Assembly: GCA_035610365.1 (NCBI GenBank)
Contig: CM069432.1
Coordinates: forward strand, 260,645,177 to 260,709,176
DNA from: Aquatica leii
Lineage: Eukaryota > Arthropoda > Insecta > Coleoptera > Lampyridae
Length of the DNA stretch: 64,000 nucleotides
Direction: 5' to 3'
Shown: piece by piece, positions 59,695 to 64,000 of the stretch
Numbering within the stretch: position 1 is the stretch's first letter
Layout: the number at the start of each line of letters is the position of its first letter
Translations under genes and position numbers: made by a program
Notes under the pieces: model-generated
Databases searched by the model: none
Told to the model about the DNA's origin: nothing
Seen by the model: the letters and a program-made list of their open reading frames with translations, nothing else

Positions 59695-61390
59695 TCCTGC
59701 TGTATTCGACGTTGTTTATCTTTATTGGCGTATCTTTTTACTAGTTTTATCTTATCTCGTTTTTTAATGACTTATTACATATTTTAGGTATTTGTTTCTC
59801 AATAATTTGTTGAAAATTTTTTTCGTTTGTTCTTAAGTGTCGTTAGTTTTTATCATCCAATTAATATAAGTTTTTTGTACTTTTTAACTAGACATGACGA
59901 GCACCAGCTGCATAATTAATTTCTATGTTAGGATACGTACCTTTTTAAAGGATTTCTTAACAAAATAGGGAGGCTGTTGTAATCCCGTTGCGAAGTTTAA
60001 GGCGCTTTCTTACAGGATCAACTTAGCAGGTAATCTATTTGTCGCTTCTCTCGGGTAATCGTCCAACTCTAAATAACTTCTAGTCTCTTGTTCTTATTAA
60101 CAACTTACTAATTAGTTTATTTTGAAGGCACGACGGGGGGCCTTACCGAGATTTTTAATATCCTCGTTATGCCTTACCAAAAACTTCCACGTAATATAAT
60201 ATGCAGTCGTTAATTTCGTTTTAAATTTCTATATTTTTTAATATTATGACAGTTTGAATATCTAAAACGAATTCTATCGTGTGTGATGACATTATTTATC
60301 CTTTGACAGAATTGGAAAATCAATTCTAATTCGGGTGTATTTTATATATTTCTAGCTGTTGCCGATTTTTAGTTTTATCGCATTTCGCATTTCATTTGAT
60401 TTGTACAACCCACATATTATCCGAATTGACAAATATTTTTTTTATATCCGCAACCATTGTATACCGAAATCTCTCACACACATGATTAAATTCTGTTTTA
60501 AAACGCGCCCCTCTTTTGTCGATGATTATCGGCATTAGAATAACTAAATTTTAAGTTTTATCGCATTTCCACACTTTGAATTTTGTATGGTGTATAATTA
60601 ATTAATTTTTATAAAACAATCATTGAGCGATGTTTGATCGAGAAGATTTTTATTTAGAATAGGAGATTACTATAGTGTTTGGATTGATCCCTGAAAACCG
60701 AGTGGAGTGTGAAATCTGAATTGGAATGAATTATTAGCTTCAGGTCTCGACGTGAACCGCACTCATCGATTGCGTAAGCCGAATGATTTGAGGGTTACTG
60801 AATTTAATGGAGGTTACTGATATTTATTTTTTCTGGTAGACACTTCCAAAACTGTTCTATAAACACCTTTTGGCTTTTTATAGACGAAATACGTTTACGC
60901 TCACGCAAGATAAACTTGAAAAGTGCTGTTCGGGTCTTTGTGCATAAGCTATAATGTCATAGACAGAATATGCTAAATAGTAAAAATTGTGGAGTTAATA
61001 TGGCTTGAATAATTTATGAATGCGGTGATTGTAAAAAAGTTTTGTTTTAGTGTGTATGCACAGAACTTTGTTTGGGTGATATTTAAATATAAGTGCAGAT
61101 TGTTCCTTCTTCTAAAGACAAAATCCGAATTCAAACACGTTATGACTTAAGAACAAACAGTGACGTAAATAGCATCTGAATTTGGGGTGTGATGAATTTC
61201 TGCGAAAGCTTGAAGGGAAGAATCTGGGGTCTTTCTCTGAAAAATTTTTACGTATATTAGCGCCTTTTTGTTGAGAGTTCTACCTAATATTCATTAACAA
61301 TAGATCTCATACGAACACATGTTGTTTTAAAAAATAAAACTTCTTGATGCAGTAATACACAATATTTATTGAATACGTACACTGATCCTC
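59695..61390. other. Unassigned AT-rich sequence
   Basis: No coding region, terminal repeat or tandem structure recognised. Confidence 0.4.
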
Positions 61391-61392
61391 TT

Positions 61393-63510
61393 GCTTAAAG
61401 CTTATATGACAAAATCTATCTTCCTAGGTTTCTTTCCAAAGTCATCTATAACTCGAAGAAGGTTGGCCTCCTTGTTGGTCAAATTAATGATCCGTTCTTT
61501 AGAAGGATCCAAGGAAACAATCACTTCAGTTCATGCGAGTTTCGTGTCGTTAAACCAACACTTCATCAGGCCGCTTCACTGAGTCGGAAAGACAAAATTA
61601 ATGGTGAATAAATTATATTAATTAAAATTTTCTTTCTGACTCAGTGGAGCGGCCTGATGAAGTATTGGTTAAACAACACGAAACGTCGCATGAACTGAAG
61701 TGATTGTTTCCTTGGACCCTCCTAAAGAAAGGATCATTAATTTGTCATCTATAACTTCGTCAACAGTGATATCGATTTCTCGATGGATCGACATCATGGC
61801 AAGTTTAATCGTGTCGGTAACAAATTAATTTTATAAGATTTATTAAGTAGTGAAGTAATAAACTAACTAAACTTACTTGTCCGGTAGAATTCTTGAGGTA
61901 ACTTTTTATTATCTTCATTGTTGAAAAGGACTTTTCCGGAGTGAATGTCGTGACAGGAAGTGTGCACAGGGTCTTCAACAGTTGGTAGATGGAAGGGTAC
62001 AACGTTTGGTCACATGCATGTTCTGTCAATGTCTTTCCTCCACAATTTTGCATAAAACTGAACTAAAGAATCTAACATCATTTTTGTTTCGCTGTTTGGT
62101 TCAACTCAACAAGCATTAAAAACCTTTGTGTTTTTTGAATCTTTGTTGTGATATAAAAAAATCAATAAAAGGATAAAATAAATTTATTCTATAATGTTTT
62201 TCAACTTGGTCATCTTGGGTGGTCACATCAGCGCACTCATTAGATGTGCAGTACTCCTGTTCTTTTGTTTTGAACAGAGCCTAGCAAGTTTCACGTCGAT
62301 ACCTATATCCAATGCAACAACTTTGACTTGGTTAAACATTTAATGGAACTCTTCCTCCGCATTAGCACGTATGAGATGCAATTCTGATAGGATATCCTTG
62401 GCCAACACAACAGCTTCTTCCTTTCTAAATTTTTTTGTAGCTCTTTGCACAACGGCATACCAAAAGCAAAAACATTTGCCATAACGTGTACAGCAACACA
62501 AAATTTTGTGCTTAATACTACCCACTTCAAACTGTTGACTTCAGAGCCATTCTTCTAAGAGGAAATGATGTTGAGTGATTCAAGAACAAAATCAATTACA
62601 TGCAAAAAATCTCGACGGGCATCAAACTTCGCCACCCAACGAGTGTCATAAAACCTTTTTATGGTTTTGATTTTTGGATCTACTTTTGATTTCTCTATTA
62701 CTTGGTTGAAAATAGTCTACTTTTTGGGCGTATTGGAAAATGTGTAGGATTTGTCGATAGTACCAATACAATTACGTATTTTTTGTACTTGACATGCTCT
62801 TGTTACAGCTAAATTTAAGGAGTGTCTCGCGCAGTGTGCATACAAAGCTAAAGGATGCTTGTCTTTCACAAATTTTTGACACCGTTGTATTGACCAGGCA
62901 TAGCTGATGCCCCATCATAGCCCTGTCTTCTTAAACTATTCAAGTTCAACCCATAACTTTCCAAACTGTCTAGTATTTTGACTGCCAATGCTTTGTCTGT
63001 GCGCTCAGTTGTTGACACAAACTGTAGAAATTGCTCTTTTACAGTATGGTTTCCATTTTCCACAGCAACATATCGAACACACAAAGAAATTTGTTAGATG
63101 TTTGTAATGTCACTGGTTTCATCTGCCAGTACTGAAAAATATGTTGCATTATTAACTTTCTCGACGAGTTTATTTTTTATAACATTATTGCAAGATGAAA
63201 TTATTTCATTGTGTAACAGCGGCAAGAGATATTTGATTTTTTCAGTTCCATCCAACATGTTTTTTAAGTCTTGATCTCTTTGGCTTCTGTATCTCAAAAC
63301 AATTCTAAAATTCTCTTCATTTTGCTCAGTACATACCGAACTTGTTCTAATACGTTTACAGAGTCTCTGTGACCTCTCAAGGCAAGCTTTTGTCGCCCAC
63401 ATAATATGATGGTTTCAATTACAGGTTTCAAGTTGTGTCTATTTTTAATGATCGTTTCACTGCATGCACTATCAAACTGATTGATAACCCCCAAAGACCT
63501 ATTTTCCAGA
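61393..63510 (-). pseudogene. hAT-family transposase (ZMYM-like group), decayed
   Basis: Minus strand from 63510: FDSACSETIIKNRHNLKPVIETIILCGRQKLALRGHRDS (63.35-63.5 kb). Then EENFRIVLRYRSQRD and NATYFSVLADETSDITN with the first catalytic D (63.1-63.2 kb), CVRYVA, and SLRRQGYDGASAMPG (about 62.9 kb) with the second D. A helical insertion region follows, then the C-terminal dimerisation block LCTLPVTTFTPEKSFSTMKIIKSYLKN (61.85-61.95 kb). The last residues IHREIDITVDEVIDD (61.75-61.8 kb) are separated from FGKKPRKIDFVI (61.41-61.45 kb) by the palindromic insertion at 61454-61743. Several frame breaks. The order matches the hAT transposases often annotated as zinc finger MYM-type 1-like. The N-terminal zinc finger is not clear beyond 63.5 kb. 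Confidence 0.85.
61454..61743 (-). mobile_element. Palindromic Penelope-type insertion with 13-bp target duplication
   Basis: Two inverted arms of about 112 bp (61480-61591 and 61632-61743) surround a spacer of about 40 bp. The insertion is bounded by the direct repeat GTCATCTATAACT (61441-61453 and 61744-61756), and removing it rejoins the hAT reading frame. The arms include CATCAGGCCGCTCCACTGAG and a phrase that reads on the minus strand as SLDPSKERIINLTNKEANLLR, resembling the leader and ORF start of Penelope-like elements. An inverted pair of truncated copies is a known outcome of Penelope retrotransposition. Confidence 0.75.
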
Positions 63511-63514
63511 GTTT

Positions 63515-64000
63515 TTCAGATTCTTGAAATAAAAGTACTAAGAAACAGTGCTCTGGAAAACAAAGAAAAAATAAATGGAGAATGTATTAAGACTGCCGAG
63601 CAGACCTTTAAAGAGATGGATAGACTTTATCCTGTTAACGCCCATGTATTAAAAAAAAATTGCTTTTTGATGGCATTGTGCACACCATAGTTGGTTTGTA
63701 ATTCCGTCTGTATTATAACCATTCTCCACTTTTCTAGACGAAACTGGCACGTGTTCATAAGGTCGTGTTTTAAACTTGGTCTTTTCATTTCTTATCAAGT
63801 AATGTAACAATTTTTCTTTGGACTTCTAACAGACTGTGAATTCTTGGGATACTAACTGATATAATTTCCAGGAGTTGACGAGTGTCATATTTACCATATT
63901 ATTAACAATACCCACCACCATTTTTTTACCAACAATACCCAACACCATTATTTCCTCTAACTGCGATGCGGTAATTATTACCAGTTTGGTCGTGTGGGTC
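63515..64000. other. Unassigned window edge, probably hAT N-terminal flank
   Basis: The sequence may continue the hAT element toward its N-terminus on the minus strand, since a CAQCH-containing phrase lies near 63680. I cannot recognise the zinc-finger domain with confidence. A short duplicated phrase (ACAATACCCAMCACCAT) occurs at 63906 and 63931. Confidence 0.3.

Noticed and set aside
63481-63690. 69-codon plus-strand frame near the right edge.
   Set aside because: It overlaps the likely upstream part of the minus-strand hAT sequence and carries no motif.

Overview
The window looks like AT-rich intergenic or heterochromatic DNA from an insect or other arthropod. I find no conserved single-copy protein gene. 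Almost every recognisable protein segment belongs to a transposable element. The families present are typical of insects: DD41D and DD34D mariner-like, Tc1-like, pogo-like, piggyBac, hAT, Helitron, Penelope-like, Gypsy and several non-LTR retrotransposons. No species can be named from this sequence alone.

Layout. 0-12 kb: a decayed LINE (minus, 3.4-5.9 kb) split by a mariner fragment, a second mariner remnant (7.4-8.2 kb), and a GC-richer noncoding island (8.2-10.3 kb). 12-18.2 kb: a 5'-truncated RNase H LINE lying exactly between two 234-bp direct repeats, then a 400-bp-spaced duplication carrying a Pol III B-box. 18.5-23.4 kb: a piggyBac remnant and a nearly intact DD41D transposon. 25.9-32.9 kb: a three-level nest, with a solo LTR inside a pogo-like transposon inside a long-TIR Tc1-like transposon. 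33-36.1 kb: a hairpin element, two broken DD41D elements and a LINE tail. 38-45 kb: a small MITE, mariner DD34D remnants and a second pogo-like family. 45.7-53.8 kb: a Gypsy 3' half, Penelope-like pieces, LINE pieces and a Helitron helicase. 56.4-59.7 kb: a tandem satellite of seven units averaging about 480 bp. 61.4-63.5 kb: a hAT transposase remnant interrupted by a palindromic Penelope-type insertion.

The most gene-like signal is not protein-coding. Four diverged copies of one unit lie in the same (minus) orientation near 1.4, 11.3, 23.1 and 38.1 kb. All four keep an exon-1 splice-donor position, three keep an exon-2 acceptor, and two have TATA plus initiator motifs upstream. One of these two also carries a cluster of heat-shock elements. 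The units look like tandemly duplicated, probably noncoding or pseudogenised transcription units that transposons have pushed apart.

Limits: all homology calls come from motifs read by eye, and boundaries without terminal repeats or target duplications are approximate. Copy identities were judged by eye, not computed.
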